Shown in pieces: positions 37,601 to 52,600 of a stretch of DNA of 64,000 bases. The translations under genes and the position numbers were made by a program. The DNA is from Warburgia ugandensis. Its lineage: Eukaryota; Streptophyta; Magnoliopsida; Canellales; Canellaceae. The DNA lies in assembly GCA_035236585.1 (NCBI GenBank), contig CP141138.1, forward strand, positions 23,881,437-23,945,436, read 5' to 3'. The notes beneath the pieces are model-generated. The model was not told the origin of the DNA and did not search any database. It saw nothing but the letters and a program-made list of their open reading frames with translations. Position 1 is the stretch's first letter. Each line of letters starts with the position of its first letter.

Positions 37601-40600
37601 CTTGGAAGATTCTGCAATTCATTTCAATCCAAATACACCAAAAATAAACAATAGCAGAGAGTTGCCATCTAATTCTATTTCTATTGGTGGACTTCTGTAT
37701 AAACCATGAGTGCATTAGCTGAGAAGGGCTTGCAGGAGTCCTGCACTGCTTGTTACTCAGATCTTTAGGCACTGAAAAGGAGACGAAAGCTAAGGGAGCG
37801 AATGGGATTAAATACCCCAGTCTTTAATCATATTTGATCAAATAGAAGAGATTCTTTCCTTTGGTTATCTTGAGATTGGATTGTTGAATTTTGGAAAAAA
37901 ATCTCCTGTTGATTTTTCTATTACATCTGTTGAGAATCGTCAATCAACTGCTTCTTCTTTTTTCTACATGTGACTGTAAAGAGTTGCAGCTCATTAGTGG
38001 ATTTTCTTTGACTTTTCTCTTGATTTGAGTTTTATCTGCTCTCTTTGGATATTTATAGTTGAACGTGTTTTTACCTTGTAGGGAGATTTTCTGAAGGTGA
38101 AAGTGAACAAACTGACTTCTACAAAAACACAACTTCCATATTCCTACTATTCTCTTCCTTTTTGTCGCCCAGAAACCATAGTTGATAATGCAGAGAATCT
38201 TGGGGAAATTCTTCGTGGAGATCGTATAGAAAACTCACCTTATGTGGTCAGCTACACTTTCCCTCTTCTCCTGATATTATTTTCATATTTACACGGGATA
38301 TTATAATAAGGTCTCTGAGCAGAGTTCTTTTGCAGTTCCGTATGAGGGAGCCTCAGATGTGTAATATTCTATGCAAGATAACACTAGATGCAAAATCTGC
38401 GAAAGATTTCAAGGAAAAGATAGAGGATGAGTATCGGGTCAACATGTAAGTACTGATATTGGTGAACGCTCTTTCTAGAAGCACCTGTTTATACTGAAAC
38501 ATATTTGTTTGACAAATCCAAATGGAATGTTGCAGGATCCTGGATAACCTTCCTCTTGTTGTTCCCGTGAAAAGACTAGATCGGGAATCTGCTATGGTTT
38601 ATCAGCACGGTTATCTTGTTGGCCTCAAAGGCCAATACACTGGAGTAAACACCAATATCCTTAGGCAGCAATTGTATCATAATTTGTTTTTCTAGTGAGC
38701 ATTATGTGACAAGTATATTATTGTTTTGCAGAGTAAGGAAGAGAAGCATTTTATCCATAACCATTTGTCATTTCATGTTAAGTTTCACAAGGATGCAGTG
38801 ACAGACTCTGCAAGGATAGTGGGATTTGAGGTCAAGCCATTCAGGTCATTGTTAACCTAACCCTCTTGCAGTAGGAACCCATGGTATTAGATATTTATTT
38901 TTTGCTGATATCTAGAAGGGGAACCTTGGTGCTGAGTTGTCGTCGTGTGACCTAGTGGTCATGGGTTCGAGGCGTGGAAACAGCCTCTTGCAAAAATGTA
39001 AGGTAAGGCTGTGCACTGTAGACACTTTGTGGTCTGCCACTTCCCCAAACCCTGCATAAGGAGGAGCTTTGTGCACCAGTCTGCCCTTTTTTATTTTATG
39101 CTGATATCTCATTATTAACAGCTTATGTCTATTTTATGAATCTTATATTTGTGTTTCTTTTCATTTTGTCCAGTGTAAAACATGAATATGAGGGTGACTG
39201 GATGAATGAGAAGACTCGTTTGACAACCTGTGATCCCCATGCAAAACGTGCTGTTGTAAATTCTGATACTCCACAAGAGGTTGAAGAGAAGGACATTATA
39301 TTCACATATGACGTTGAGTTTAAGGTGAGAATTTTCACACCTCTTGCATTCGTGAGAACCTTGTTGCAATTAGAATTAACACATAATAATCAGCCAAATA
39401 CGTTCTCTTACCCCAGCTTACTGTTCCATTGCTAAGTGTGGATGATAAGTTATTCTCATTTTATTACCCCACCTTGCAGGAAAGTGATGTGAAGTGGGCA
39501 TCTCGATGGGATACCTATCTGCTAATGTCAGATGATCAAATCCATTGGTTCTCTATTGTTAATTCTCTGATGATTGTTCTTTTCCTCTCGGGCATGGTGG
39601 CCATGATCATGTTACGGACACTTTACCGGGACATTTCCAAGTACAACCAGCTGGAGACCCAAGAAGAAGCACAGGAAGAGACAGGGTGGAAACTCGTCCA
39701 TGGAGATGTTTTCAGGCCTCCAGTAAACTCAGACCTATTATGTGTGTATGTGGGAACAGGTGTCCAGTTCTTTGGAATGATTCTTGTCACCATGATGTTT
39801 GCGGTGCTTGGTTTCCTCTCCCCCTCGAATCGTGGTGGATTGATGACAGCCATGCTCCTACTTTGGGTCTTCATGGGCCTGTTTGCTGGTTATTCTTCGG
39901 CCCGTTTGTACAAGATGTTCAAAGGAATAGAATGGAAGAAAATTGCCCTTAAAACTGCTTTCACATTCCCTGCCATAGTCTTTGCCATATTCTTTGTCTT
40001 GAATGCTCTCATCTGGGGCCAGAAGTCTTCAGGTGCAGTGCCTTTTGGTACCATGTTTGCCCTCGTCTTTCTTTGGTTTGGGATCTCAGTCCCGCTGGTG
40101 TTCGTGGGTAGTTATGTTGGGTTCAAGAAACCTGTGATTGAAGATCCTGTGAAGACAAACAAGATCCCAAGGCAGGTTCCAGAGCAATCTTGGTACATGA
40201 ACCCATTCTTCTCAATACTGATTGGAGGGATACTTCCATTTGGAGCTGTTTTCATTGAACTTTTCTTCATCCTCACTTCGATTTGGTTGCACCAGTTTTA
40301 CTACATATTTGGCTTCCTATTTGTTGTATTTGTTATCCTCATTGTCACCTGCGCTGAGGTAACAATCGTACTGTGCTACTTCCAGCTCTGCAGTGAGGAT
40401 TACCTCTGGTGGTGGAGGGCTTATTTGACATCAGGATCCTCGGCTCTCTATCTCTTCCTCTATGCAACTTTCTATTTCTTTACAAAGCTTGATATAACAA
40501 AGCCAGTATCAGGAGTGTTGTACTTTGGCCACATGCTGATCGTCTCATATGCGTTCTTTGTGCTTACTGGCACAATTGGTTTCTACACTTGCTTCTGGTT

Positions 40601-40637
40601 CACAAGGCTTATTTACTCGTCGGTGAAGATTGATTAA
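31533..40637 (+). CDS. TMN8: Transmembrane nine superfamily protein (TM9SF/TMN, endomembrane protein 70)
   Basis: Seven exons (31533-31646, 38082-38246, 38336-38445, 38536-38644, 38732-38844, 39174-39324, 39480-40637) join in frame with GT-AG introns to give 639 residues, a normal length for plant TMN proteins. Residues 1-25 form a signal peptide, and FYLPGVAP follows, the usual start of the mature lumenal domain. The lumenal domain runs to about 275. Nine hydrophobic spans lie at roughly 277-299, 346-368, 373-393, 411-433, 443-465, 500-522, 529-553, 570-588 and 600-626, all in the last exon. Conserved family phrases include [14 protein letters not shown] and SEDYLWWW. The C-terminus SSVKID carries the KXD Golgi-retention signal described for plant TMN proteins. 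The family acts in Golgi/endosome membranes, probably in membrane-protein sorting. The wording is nearly that of Arabidopsis TMN8, and the exact paralogue number is tentative. The gene looks intact. Confidence 0.96.
32739..33065 (+). pseudogene. RTE LINE open segment with duplicated 30-bp motif
   Basis: This 108-codon open frame covers the region between endonuclease and reverse transcriptase. GAAGGTGAGAAAGATGTGTT followed by TAAACTTGT occurs twice in tandem (about 32724 and 32763), giving the duplicated peptide [13 protein letters not shown]. Stops lie on both sides, so it is only a fragment. Confidence 0.75.
34200..34219 (+). repeat. (GAT)n tail of the RTE LINE
   Basis: AATGATGATGATGATGATCA directly follows the conserved 3' phrase CTAATCGGGATAAGG. 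RTE LINEs typically end in short trinucleotide arrays rather than poly(A). Confidence 0.85.
34220..35517. other. Intron 1 sequence, unassigned
   Basis: No coding match. Two short similar blocks near 34460-34505 and 34550-34595 (CAGATTGTTTGG-type) hint at a small duplication. Confidence 0.4.
35518..36000. repeat. Imperfect tandem repeats in intron 1
   Basis: Units with GAGGCAGATAT..TAATGCATA and CATCTAAAGGCTCTCTGG start near 35518, 35608 and 35877. The last two also share ATAATGTTGCTAAAAATCAAAC and a CTTCAGGG block. The origin is unknown. Confidence 0.7.
36474..36656 (+). mobile_element. Au-type SINE with perfect 15-bp target duplication
   Basis: Contains GGGGAGCCTTGGTGCAACGG, a B-box-like GGGTTCAAGG, the CAGCCTCTTCCAAAATGCAA block and the CTGCCCTTTTT end, the standard layout of the plant Au SINE family (tRNA-derived). 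TTGAAAGGTAAAGTT occurs at both 36459-36473 and 36657-36671, so the insertion borders are exact. The perfect duplication suggests it is relatively young. Confidence 0.93.
36950..37775 (-). mobile_element. L1-type LINE 3' end with RNase H-like domain, degraded
   Basis: On the minus strand the reading gives [19 protein letters not shown] (zinc-binding RT tail, 37600-37670), then [18 protein letters not shown] (start of the plant RNase H domain, about 37370-37430), then [17 protein letters not shown] and [12 protein letters not shown] (about 37130-37230). These are the standard blocks of plant L1 ORF2 C-termini. Frames shift between blocks and the polymerase itself is missing. It is antisense to the TM9 gene. 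Confidence 0.82.
38082..38246 (+). CDS. TM9 exon 2
   Basis: 55 codons from CTTGTAG|GGAGAT to TATGTG|GTCAGC, phase 0 at both ends. Reads [20 protein letters not shown] and continues to RIENSPYV, a conserved lumenal-domain block of the family. Confidence 0.95.
38336..38445 (+). CDS. TM9 exon 3
   Basis: From TTGCAG|TTCCGT to AACAT|GTAAGT. Reads [15 protein letters not shown] to EDEYRVN and ends in phase 2. Lumenal domain. Confidence 0.95.
38536..38644 (+). CDS. TM9 exon 4
   Basis: From TTGCAG|GATCCTGG to ACTGGA|GTAAAC. Completes the split ATG codon and reads [13 protein letters not shown] to GLKGQYTG. Lumenal domain. Confidence 0.95.
38732..38844 (+). CDS. TM9 exon 5
   Basis: From TTTGCAG|AGTAAG to TTCAG|GTCATT. 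Reads [19 protein letters not shown] to VGFEVKPF and ends in phase 2. The following intron carries a SINE. Confidence 0.95.
38914..39091 (+). mobile_element. Au-type SINE in TM9 intron 5
   Basis: GGGGAACCTTGGTGC start, GGGTTCGAGG B-box, CAGCCTCTTGCAAAAATG block and CTGCCCTTTTTT end. The 18-bp flanks TATTTTTTGCTGATATCT (38896-38913) and TATTTTATGCTGATATCT (39092-39109) differ at one position. Without it and its duplication the intron would be about 130 bp, like its neighbours. Confidence 0.93.
39174..39324 (+). CDS. TM9 exon 6
   Basis: From GTCCAG|TGTAAA to TTTAAG|GTGAGA. Reads [20 protein letters not shown] to [11 protein letters not shown]. This is the last lumenal segment before the first membrane span. 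Confidence 0.95.
39480..40637 (+). CDS. TM9 exon 7 (all nine membrane spans, stop codon)
   Basis: 385 codons plus TAA, from TTGCAG|GAAAGT. Reads [16 protein letters not shown] and continues through all nine transmembrane segments to SSVKID. Carrying the whole membrane domain on one large last exon is usual for plant TMN genes. The upstream open part of this frame (39429-39479) is intronic. Confidence 0.96.
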   Translation, partial: ESDVKWASRWDTYLLMSDDQIHWFSIVNSLMIVLFLSGMVAMIMLRTLYRDISKYNQLETQEEAQEETGWKLVHGDVFRPPVNSDLLCVYVGTGVQFFGMILVTMMFAVLGFLSPSNRGGLMTAMLLLWVFMGLFAGYSSARLYKMFKGIEWKKIALKTAFTFPAIVFAIFFVLNALIWGQKSSGAVPFGTMFALVFLWFGISVPLVFVGSYVGFKKPVIEDPVKTNKIPRQVPEQSWYMNPFFSILIGGILPFGAVFIELFFILTSIWLHQFYYIFGFLFVVFVILIVTCAEVTIVLCYFQLCSEDYLWWWRAYLTSGSSALYLFLYATFYFFTKLDITKPVSGVLYFGHMLIVSYAFFVLTGTIGFYTCFWFTRLIYSSVKID

Positions 40638-41000
40638 TAGTGAGCATGGATCAACTACTGGTTTTCTGTGCAAGGAAGCGATTAATGCAAGCAGGTTATT
40701 TTCATCTTCCAATTTAGCGTTGGACTTCATTTTTGAATTTAAGGGTTCTTCATTCTGCTATAGAAACTGTATACCTTCCTGATGCAGGTTCCTAGAACTA
40801 GTTCTTGTTTCTTCTAGTTTCTTTCTCTTCTTACCCTTTTTACTATTCTGGAAGACGCAAGAGGGTTTAGCAAATTGTACTTCTCTCAACTGCTTGTTCA
40901 AGTATGGAAGGGTCCTTGTACTTTTGTATCACGGCATGCTTCCTAGATTCTAACCCTTCAAATTCTTTTCATTAACCTGTACACATTTATCTTCTGTGGA
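40638..41000 (+). other. Probable 3' UTR of the TM9 gene
   Basis: T-rich sequence after the stop codon without a clear AATAAA near-canonical signal. The end of the transcript cannot be placed from sequence alone. Confidence 0.45.
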
Positions 41001-43279
41001 AACACCTCGACTGATTGGGCTTCTTGCTGTTTTGCGAAATTCCTAGTTATTTGAAAGAGTTATTGGATTAAAGGTTGAAGTTGATTTTTAAGAGATCTTT
41101 TACCTGATAAAAAGGGTAAGATATTTGTCGTCGCTCACCTGAATTAGTATAGTGCACCATGCTTCTTTGAATGCCAACATTGGATGAACGTAAATATTTT
41201 AGTGGTGAAATGATGCTTTTATTCTGAGGAGCACCTTTTACGCTGAATATGAAGCAGTATATATTCTTTTGTTTCTTTTTTAGTCCCGTTCTTTGAACCG
41301 TGTCATCTATTAGATAAAATACTCGCACTTGGGCGGACACGATCTCCTGATCTGCCCAGTGAGACCTATTCTTGCACTATTGTGCCGTATGCACCAGCCC
41401 ATGTGCTTTTGCCCATATATGATCCGTCCAAGGAGCGTCCTACCTTTTTGCAGGCAGAAGCCAGAGCTTTGTGCTTGAACTGGATCAATTATCAAACCCT
41501 ATGTCTTTTGCTGTAAATGTCATTCGTAAGATTTTCGGGCTGTGAGTCAGCCCTATCAGGCTTAGGGGTCAATGCATTCTTACATATCTCAAGATTCTAC
41601 TCTGCATTCCTGCACTCTGTTGGCAATTTCAGCACCAGATGATATCCATCCCTGTATGAAGGGCACCATTACCGACTCTGTTAAACATGTCTGAGTAAGA
41701 TATTGATTGCTTTGAGAATCATAAAAAACTTTAAACGTCAATTAAATTATGTTATAGAGTGCGACTACCGAGCAAGGTACTTTCCCGGATCAAGAAGAAG
41801 GCTCTATTAAGCAGGCACTTTCCCGATCTTAAGGAGAAAGGCACTCTCTGCTCCACATGGGAAAATCTGTGGTTCCACGTCAATATACTTGTCCACTAAT
41901 CAACAACTAATTCACGTGTTTGGTACCTTACCAAAAGGTCATTCCATCGACACTCCTACAAAAATCACTGATTTACATTTTCTGAGAAAACCCTGACGGG
42001 AATTTTGGATGAAAGGTCTAAGCGATGTCCAATCAAGATGATACACTTGTCATCATCTGCAGGATAAATGGATTCGACTTGCGGAGGTGTCATGCATGGG
42101 AGTATGCTAAATGGACTCTCAATATGAGAGCGTCCATGGACCAGTCTATTTTGGCGTCGCCTAAATATGATCAACTCATTCACGTTATTGTTCTAGCTTT
42201 TGATGTCTACTGGTTAAAAACGTATGTAGATTGGATGATTCTAGCATCTAAAATTATGTACATGAAAACTGCCGGATAAAAACTTCAATAAACTGTTTTT
42301 GTTTAGAATCATCCAATGCACATGGTTTTGGACTTATTTTCTTCAGCTGCAAAACAAACCAAAGAAACATCTATTAGTATACAAAATCACATGATAATAA
42401 AGAATAATAATCAATGGAATAATTGAGATCTAAGTATACATAGCTTAGCTCAGTTGATTGACAGTGTTTTCCCTTAAAAAATACCTCTAACACCATCTCA
42501 GTCAAATGAAAATAAAGATAAGAGGTTACTGATTGACTTACATGTTTAGGAGAAACAGATCTGAGCCTTCTAAGGATATAAATACATGCATCAAAATCAT
42601 CCAAAATCTAGCACGAAGATGGGCTTGATTTGACCTTGAAAAATTGCACCTTTTATGGATGTGCGATTTTCTTTTCTTCATTTTCCTCGTGAAAAGTGAA
42701 AGCTCTCGAGGATGCTTTTTTATTCAGAATCCAACTCTATCTCTCTTTTAAATTTTTTTTATATCAGAGACCTGTTACAGATTCTAATCTTGGTCATATA
42801 TTGAAGCAAACCTAGATCGTAAGATTTCAGTGTAACATGGGAGTTAATTTTCTATTAAAATAGATAGACTAAGACAAATAGGGTATACTCATGAACACCA
42901 TGACTACTCTAAGTGTTCCCTAACCAAATCTAATGATCCGGACAATCCAAATCAAGTACCTAGGTGATCGGCTTAGATAGATGATTCGATAAATACAATT
43001 TGATCAATTACATTATCATGATCCTGTGATTTGGTTGAATACCAAGACTAGGACCATCATCTCCCATTTGATCAATTAAACCTGAAATTACAAGAAACTC
43101 ATCAATTCTCCTCAATCTCAATGAGTATCTATGACTCAAGAACAAATCTATTGTTAAGGCCTTAGTTAGGGATTAGGTAATATCTCAAAAATAAAAGTAT
43201 ATCTCACAATCACTATCTTTTTCCATAGAATATCAAACACATATAGATAATAACATCTGTATGTTTGCGCTTAGTAACT
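41001..43279. other. Spacer, no gene recognised
   Basis: Short frames on both strands (for example 42025-42279 and 42374-42604) show no family match. Two ~45-bp similar blocks around 41775-41850 share GGCACTTTCCCGATC-type sequence. The right part may include the untranslated end or LTR of the adjacent Copia remnant, but no paired LTR was found. Confidence 0.4.
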
Positions 43280-45697
43280 ACCTCCCCATTCCTAAGTGTG
43301 TACGAAGTAGCTAAGTTATCACATCTTATCTCCATTGGAAGGTCAAGTCATACATATAGACTTAAATATCCTATAAAACCTTTGATCCACAAAGCCTTAG
43401 AATTAGCTAAACTACAAGCTACAAATTATGCTTTCATGGTGGACTTGGCAATGGACATTTTTCTTTTATTGCTCCATGAAACCACATCACTATCAAACAT
43501 GAAGACATGAAGACATAACCAACTTTAGATCTTTTCTCATCTAGATTGGGCACAAAATCAGAATCCCAAATCTGAGAGGTATAAGCTCATCTATCTAAAA
43601 AGATGAGCTTTAAATGCTTTGTACCCACTAAGTAGTAAAAATTTTGGTTTACAATATTCCAATAAGAAATGTGACAATTACTAAGAAATCTACTCAAAAG
43701 GCCCATTACATCTCCCATATCCGGTCTAGTGCAAGTCATGGCAGGCATAAGCCTTCCTACACCTTGAGCATATAGGCTTAGACTCCATAACCAATTTATC
43801 CTCATTACTTGAGGTGCCATCTTCTTGCTTAAACGAGTACCCTTACAAATTGGTGACTCTATGGGTTCCAACCCAACTACGCCAAATCTCTTGAGCACAC
43901 AATCAATATATGATACTTGTATCTTTTATTTCAAATAGCATATGAAGCCATTCTTTAGTTTTGACAATCATTTCTAGATTGTTGCCCATTAATATTAAGT
44001 CATCAACATACAATGACAACAACATAAACTTACTACGATTGAACAATGACTATACAAAGATGTCATATTGGTTGGGTATAAAAACTATATTCTAAAATAA
44101 CCTTATGGAATATAAAGTACCACTGCTTGGGCCATTGTTTTAGACCATACAAGGCCTTAACTAACTTGCACACTTACCTTTTTAGGTATGATCCTCAAAA
44201 CCATTAAGTACTTTCATATAGTTTGTTCCTTCTAAGTTACCATTGAGGTAAGCTATTTTAACATTCAACTGGTTTATCTCCAAATCCAAGTGTGAACCAT
44301 CACCATTAATATTCTAATCGAGGTAAACTTAAATACTAGAGAGAAGGTCTCCTGATAATCAATCCTTTAACCTCAATAAAGCCCTTAGTCACAACTTTGG
44401 TCTTGTGCTTTTCAATGGAACCATCAGCTTTTGAATTCTTCATGATGATCCGTTTACAACCAATGGCAACCTGCCTTTAGGTAGGTAATCATAAACCCAA
44501 ACTTGATTCTTTTTTATAGAATCATTTTCATCTTGAATGACACCAAGCTATTTATTAGCATTCTTAGCATTTACTGCATTAGAATAACTTACATGATTTT
44601 CACTTAAAGGAGATTCATTTATAACGACATCCTTTTCAATCTCTTCTACCATCATAAAGTGATCCCTCAGTTTTCTCTCTCGTAAGGCTAGTTAAAGAAT
44701 CAACCTTAGGAGTCAAATCTATGGTCTCAACAAGATTACTATATTTCTCCTTATTTTTGACAACTTCAAGTAGTTCTACCTTTTTTACCGAAATTGTAGT
44801 GTCTAAGTCTTTTTCCAGAAAGTGAACAACCCTACTTTCTATGACTCTTATTGAACAATCAGAGTGATGTACTACAACCCTATACCATTTAGAATATTCA
44901 CTATATCCTATAAAAAATTGCATTACATAGTTTTATAGTCCAATTTAGACCTATTTTTAATATGGTATTCTAACATGAGCACTAACACCTTAGACTCTTA
45001 GATTAGCTATGTCTTGTTTCCTATTAGTCAATAATTCATAAGTTATCACCTTACAAAAGGGTATACAATTCAAGACATACATCACAATGGAGAGTGCCTC
45101 TCCCATAACTAAGTTTTTAATGCAAAATGGTTCAATATACTTTGAATCATATCCAATGAAGTCTAATTTTTCCTTTCAACAACTCCATTCTATTGAGGCA
45201 TATAAGGTAGGGTAAACTACTATACTATACCTTGACTTTTACAAACTAGTCAAATAGTCTTGCAAAGTTGTATAATCATACAAGACTGATTTTCTACCTT
45301 AGCTTTAAATTCCTTGAACTTATCTAGAACAACAAATTTATTACTTGAATGGTACACGTATTAGAACCTAGAATTGTCATATGTAAATGTGATAAAGTAT
45401 GTCATTCCTTTATAGATTTTAACATTGAAAGGACCATAGACATCAAAATGAATAGCTTCTAAGGGCTCCATGGCTCTTATCCCTTTTCCAATGGGTATCC
45501 TAGATATTTTACCAAAAGAAAATGTTCACATATTTTTAGTTTGTTCTACAACCTAGGTATTAAATCATATCCAGAAATTTTTTCTAACTTGTCTTTATTT
45601 AATCGCCATAATATAAGATGTCACAATAAATTGCCATCTTTAGAGAGGAAACAATCATAAGTAAAAGGAACACTTTTATTAATATTAGTAGTAAAAA
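43280..45697 (-). mobile_element. Ty1/Copia coding remnant (integrase-RT-RNase H), broken
   Basis: On the minus strand, Copia blocks appear in the correct order: pre-integrase zinc region (about 45550-45690), integrase core and its C-terminal FIGYSE block (44860-44923), reverse transcriptase (about 43950-44530, with KALYGLKQ and YVDDLIL), the CTRPDMGDV..RFLSN block (43680-43740) and RNase H (43290-43510). It is broken in several places and its gag end is absent, because a Gypsy LTR begins at 45698. It is different from the Copia element at 16762-25092. Lineage not determined. Confidence 0.85.
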
Positions 45698-49744
<4,047 letters not shown>

Positions 49745-49746
49745 GT

Positions 49747-49760
49747 TGGTATCAAAGCAG
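49747..49760 (+). other. Primer-binding site (initiator Met-tRNA type)
   Basis: TGGTATCAAAGCAG two bases after the LTR end, the usual reverse-transcription primer site of plant Gypsy and Copia elements. It marks the start of a short internal leader. Confidence 0.8.
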
Positions 49761-49894
49761 ATTCATTCACTCATAGACAATCCTAAAAGTCCAAGTTGAA
49801 ATGACAATCTAAGGTGGAAGTTAGAGATGGTATGAGTTAAGTAATTAAATCAATTTTTTTATATTTAAATTTGAATAAACACCACTTAGAGGAG

Positions 49895-50719
49895 TTGGCA
49901 GAGGAGGCCTTGTCGGTTTGGATCCATACACCAATGAATCCTTGCCAGAAAAATCAATTCGGCAAAGCAACCAGAGAGGAAAAGAATAGAAAAGGTATAG
50001 GAGAGGAGAAAGCTCACTCGAGTTAGTGTTCCCACGTCTTGTGTTGCTCACAAAATGCGCTGACTGCTTGGAGACCAAGGGCAGTTGGCACTGATGAGAT
50101 CGGGGCGGGGGGGGGGGGGGGGGAGACACCGGTGCAGGTGTCAAGGAGGAGAATAGAGAGGCAGAGAGCAAGGTTTCATGGCGGGTGTGCTAGTAGCACA
50201 ATCGGCTGGGTGGCTTGGGCTCGACGCATTGATTGACATGTCCAACCCACCATTTAGTGCAGTGCTATCGGCTGTTGCGCTAATTGGGTGGAGCTCAAGA
50301 GGGGAGGAGTTTGGGAAAATAGCTTTAAATGGTGATTTCAAAAAAAAAAAATCACTAATCATTAGTTACCAAAAATGCGCACAATTATTATGTTTAATTT
50401 TGTGCAAACTCATTTTTACATTTATGGCTAACATGACTACTCATGATTGCATCATGTGTGTCCCACTTGCAATTAATTTCATCACTTTTTAATTAAAATA
50501 ATTACAAGATTTTCATCCGAATGCTGATTTGGACATACTTAGTGTCATTGGATTCATTTTCTTGAGTAGATTACTAACATTGATGTTTCAACGCTCAATT
50601 TCATGTCTTCCATTAGTTATCCTCTAAAATTTAAAATCTGATAAATTGAATTTTGTGTTTTTCCTTTTTTCAATTTATCCTATTTACATAAAGTGAATTA
50701 AAATTTTTGGGGCATTATA
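49895..50719 (-). mobile_element. Gypsy LTR fragment in opposite orientation
   Basis: This ~825-bp segment is the reverse complement of the beginning of the 45698 LTR (about 45698-46655). Shared marks are AACCGACAAGG, GCTCAC..GAGTTAGTG and CACATGATGCAATCATGAGTAG. Its right edge TTGGGGCATTATA is the LTR start in reverse, and a polypurine tract follows, so it is the beginning of a 3' LTR of a minus-strand element. The rest is missing. Confidence 0.82.
50107..50123 (+). repeat. 17-base poly-G run
   Basis: CGGGGC followed by 17 consecutive G inside the inverted LTR fragment. The equivalent place in the 45698 copy is C-rich then CT-rich, so this is a local expansion. Prone to sequencing error. 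Confidence 0.85.
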
Positions 50720-50735
50720 TCCTCCCCCCTTTATT
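50720..50735 (-). other. Polypurine tract of a minus-strand Gypsy element
   Basis: In reverse it reads TAAAGGGGGGAGGA directly before the LTR start, preceded by the TAGGACGCAATTTT phrase that resembles the GAGGACGAAATTTT motif before the 3' LTR of Del/Tekay elements. Confidence 0.75.
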
Positions 50736-51721
50736 AAAATTGCGTCCTAGAAATTTCTCAGTACATCTCTACATAATTATCTTAAGGCATATATTTCTCC
50801 TCTCATTTTGAATATTTCTAATTGTATCCTTATCTCCTCATGAATTAGAGTTCTTGTAACTCCTCAATACTCATGAGACTCCCAATTGCAAACTCTAAAT
50901 ACTCATAACATTTATCAATGTTACTTTTTCATCTCCTTTAGGCAATTGCTTCCAATGTGCACTTTGATAATCTGCTTTTATTTGTTAATAATCACCATTT
51001 AGTTTATACCATCATCCTTCACATCCTCATATATACATATTAAGCTCCATATCTTCAAATGATTATCTACATGTTGTGTTAAGATAATCATTGTATAATC
51101 TTATATTGTAGTTGATTTTTCTGGGAGCTGTATTACTCTCATGGTAACACTCTTACTCAATGAAAGTCAAGTTTCTAATTTTTCTAAGAATACGGTAACC
51201 TTCATAGGCATCATCAGTTATCTCGTTTATTAGTATAGCGCACCTCAATTCCCTTTATACTTCATATCTAGACAACTAGCTCTCACTTGTCTAATTGTAC
51301 AACTATTTTGAACACCATCCTTGAATAATTCCATATTGTCGCATTTTATATCAGTAATATCTCCAAATTTCTACTACAAATGCTCAAAATGTCAAATTAC
51401 TATTTAAATGGATTCACTGGAATTACGCAATTAACTTTCTTTCATCCTCTTGGTTAATATTTCTCCTTAGCTCATAATGGATAACATTCCAATTATTGCC
51501 AAATATACTTCCTCATCTCATTTATACTATCTTGGCACAACCATGTCGAGTATTTGAACCTTTTTATTTCACTAAAATGAATCTGCATAAAATGACTGAG
51601 TGCCCCTATGGAATTACTCGTTTTAATTTGGAATTTATTGCTATCATGAAGCTTTTCTTTATAGGAATACTACTTTTCATTTTCTAAGTAATACGTGGAC
51701 TTCAAAATCAATGCTTGTACA
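50736..51721 (-). mobile_element. Degenerate internal sequence of the minus-strand Gypsy element
   Basis: AT-rich sequence upstream (in element sense) of the polypurine tract. It appears to continue at 54788-55015 and 59618-61300 after two later solo-LTR insertions. No recognisable gag-pol protein remains. Attribution is by position. Confidence 0.45.
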
Positions 51722-52125
51722 TATAATGCCTCAAATTTTGAAGCTATTTTGTAAAAGTGGTTAACTTTGAAGGTCAATATATATGTTTATATGTTTAATA
51801 GTAATAAAAATATATAAAAATAATAATTTTTGAGAAAAATTAGTACCATTAGATTTTACACTCAAAATGGAATCCAACGCCTCAATGAACGTCGAAAATG
51901 GAGCTCATATGAAGAAGTTATAGGTGTTTGAAGATTGAGGGCATATATGTAATTTGAATATAAAATGAGTAGGACCCGAAAACACAGGGGGCCGTTTTGA
52001 TAATGGCACCCCCGTCTTCTTCCTCCTCCAGCCACCGCCATTCTCGATCCTTCTAGAACCACCTCTGTAGGGCGGTATTGGAAAGGATGGCGGCACCACC
52101 ATGGGACGGCACCGCCTCCCTCATC

Positions 52126-52133
52126 TATAAAAA
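52126..52133 (+). promoter_or_regulatory. TATA box of the solo LTR
   Basis: TATAAAAA after a GC-rich stretch and before a CT-rich leader (CCTCTTCCTCGATC), the usual promoter position within an LTR. Whether it is active is unknown. Confidence 0.55.
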
Positions 52134-52529
52134 CCTGTTTCCCCTCTTCCTCGATCATCCTCTTCTTCTTCTTTGGCCAAGCTAGGGCTTCTGGCAAAAA
52201 TCAGAAAACCCCCTTCCTTGTCCCTTGCAAAATCTGGCATGACCCAGGTCCTCCCTTCTGGCTGGCCATCCTTTTCGCTCCTTCTCTTCCTTTTCCTTCC
52301 CTTGGCCTTTGTGATTTCAGCGGGGTTTCCAGCAGGCGTCGTAGGAGCTGCACCATTGGAAGAAGGGCACGTTTTGGGCTGCCCAGGTAAGGCCCCTCTG
52401 CTTCTCTTTATTCCCTTTCCCTTTTCCCTCAGATCCCGACCGGATCTGGGCAATTTTTCTACCAAAAAACGCCGACTCTCTGTGGAAGAAACCAGACGGT
52501 GGAAACCCGTCCAAGGCAACGTCCCAAGG

Positions 52530-52600
52530 TGCACGGGCATCCCAGGGGTGCGGGCATCCAAGGATGCACGGGCATCCCAGGGGTGCATGGGCGTGATGCC
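52530..52600. repeat. GC-rich GGGCATCC short tandem repeats
   Basis: Three to four units of about 16-32 bp based on GCACGGGCATCCCAGGGGTG. They lie in the downstream transcribed part of the solo LTR and create long but spurious frames on both strands (181 and 184 codons). Confidence 0.75.

Larger units (their letters stand above)
31647..38081 (+). other. TM9 intron 1, 6.4 kb, enlarged by transposable elements
   Basis: Donor GTTAGT, acceptor CCTTGTAG. It holds an RTE LINE (about 32390-34219), tandem repeats (35518-36000), an Au SINE (36474-36656) and an L1 LINE end (about 36950-37775). The other introns of this gene are only 87-329 bp, so most of this length was gained by insertion. The first ~700 bp are T-rich and open in short frames (31747-32259), which are intronic. 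Confidence 0.9.

Noticed and set aside
39136-39435. 99-codon frame overlapping TM9 exon 6
   Set aside because: Only 39174-39324 is coding. The rest reads through both splice sites.
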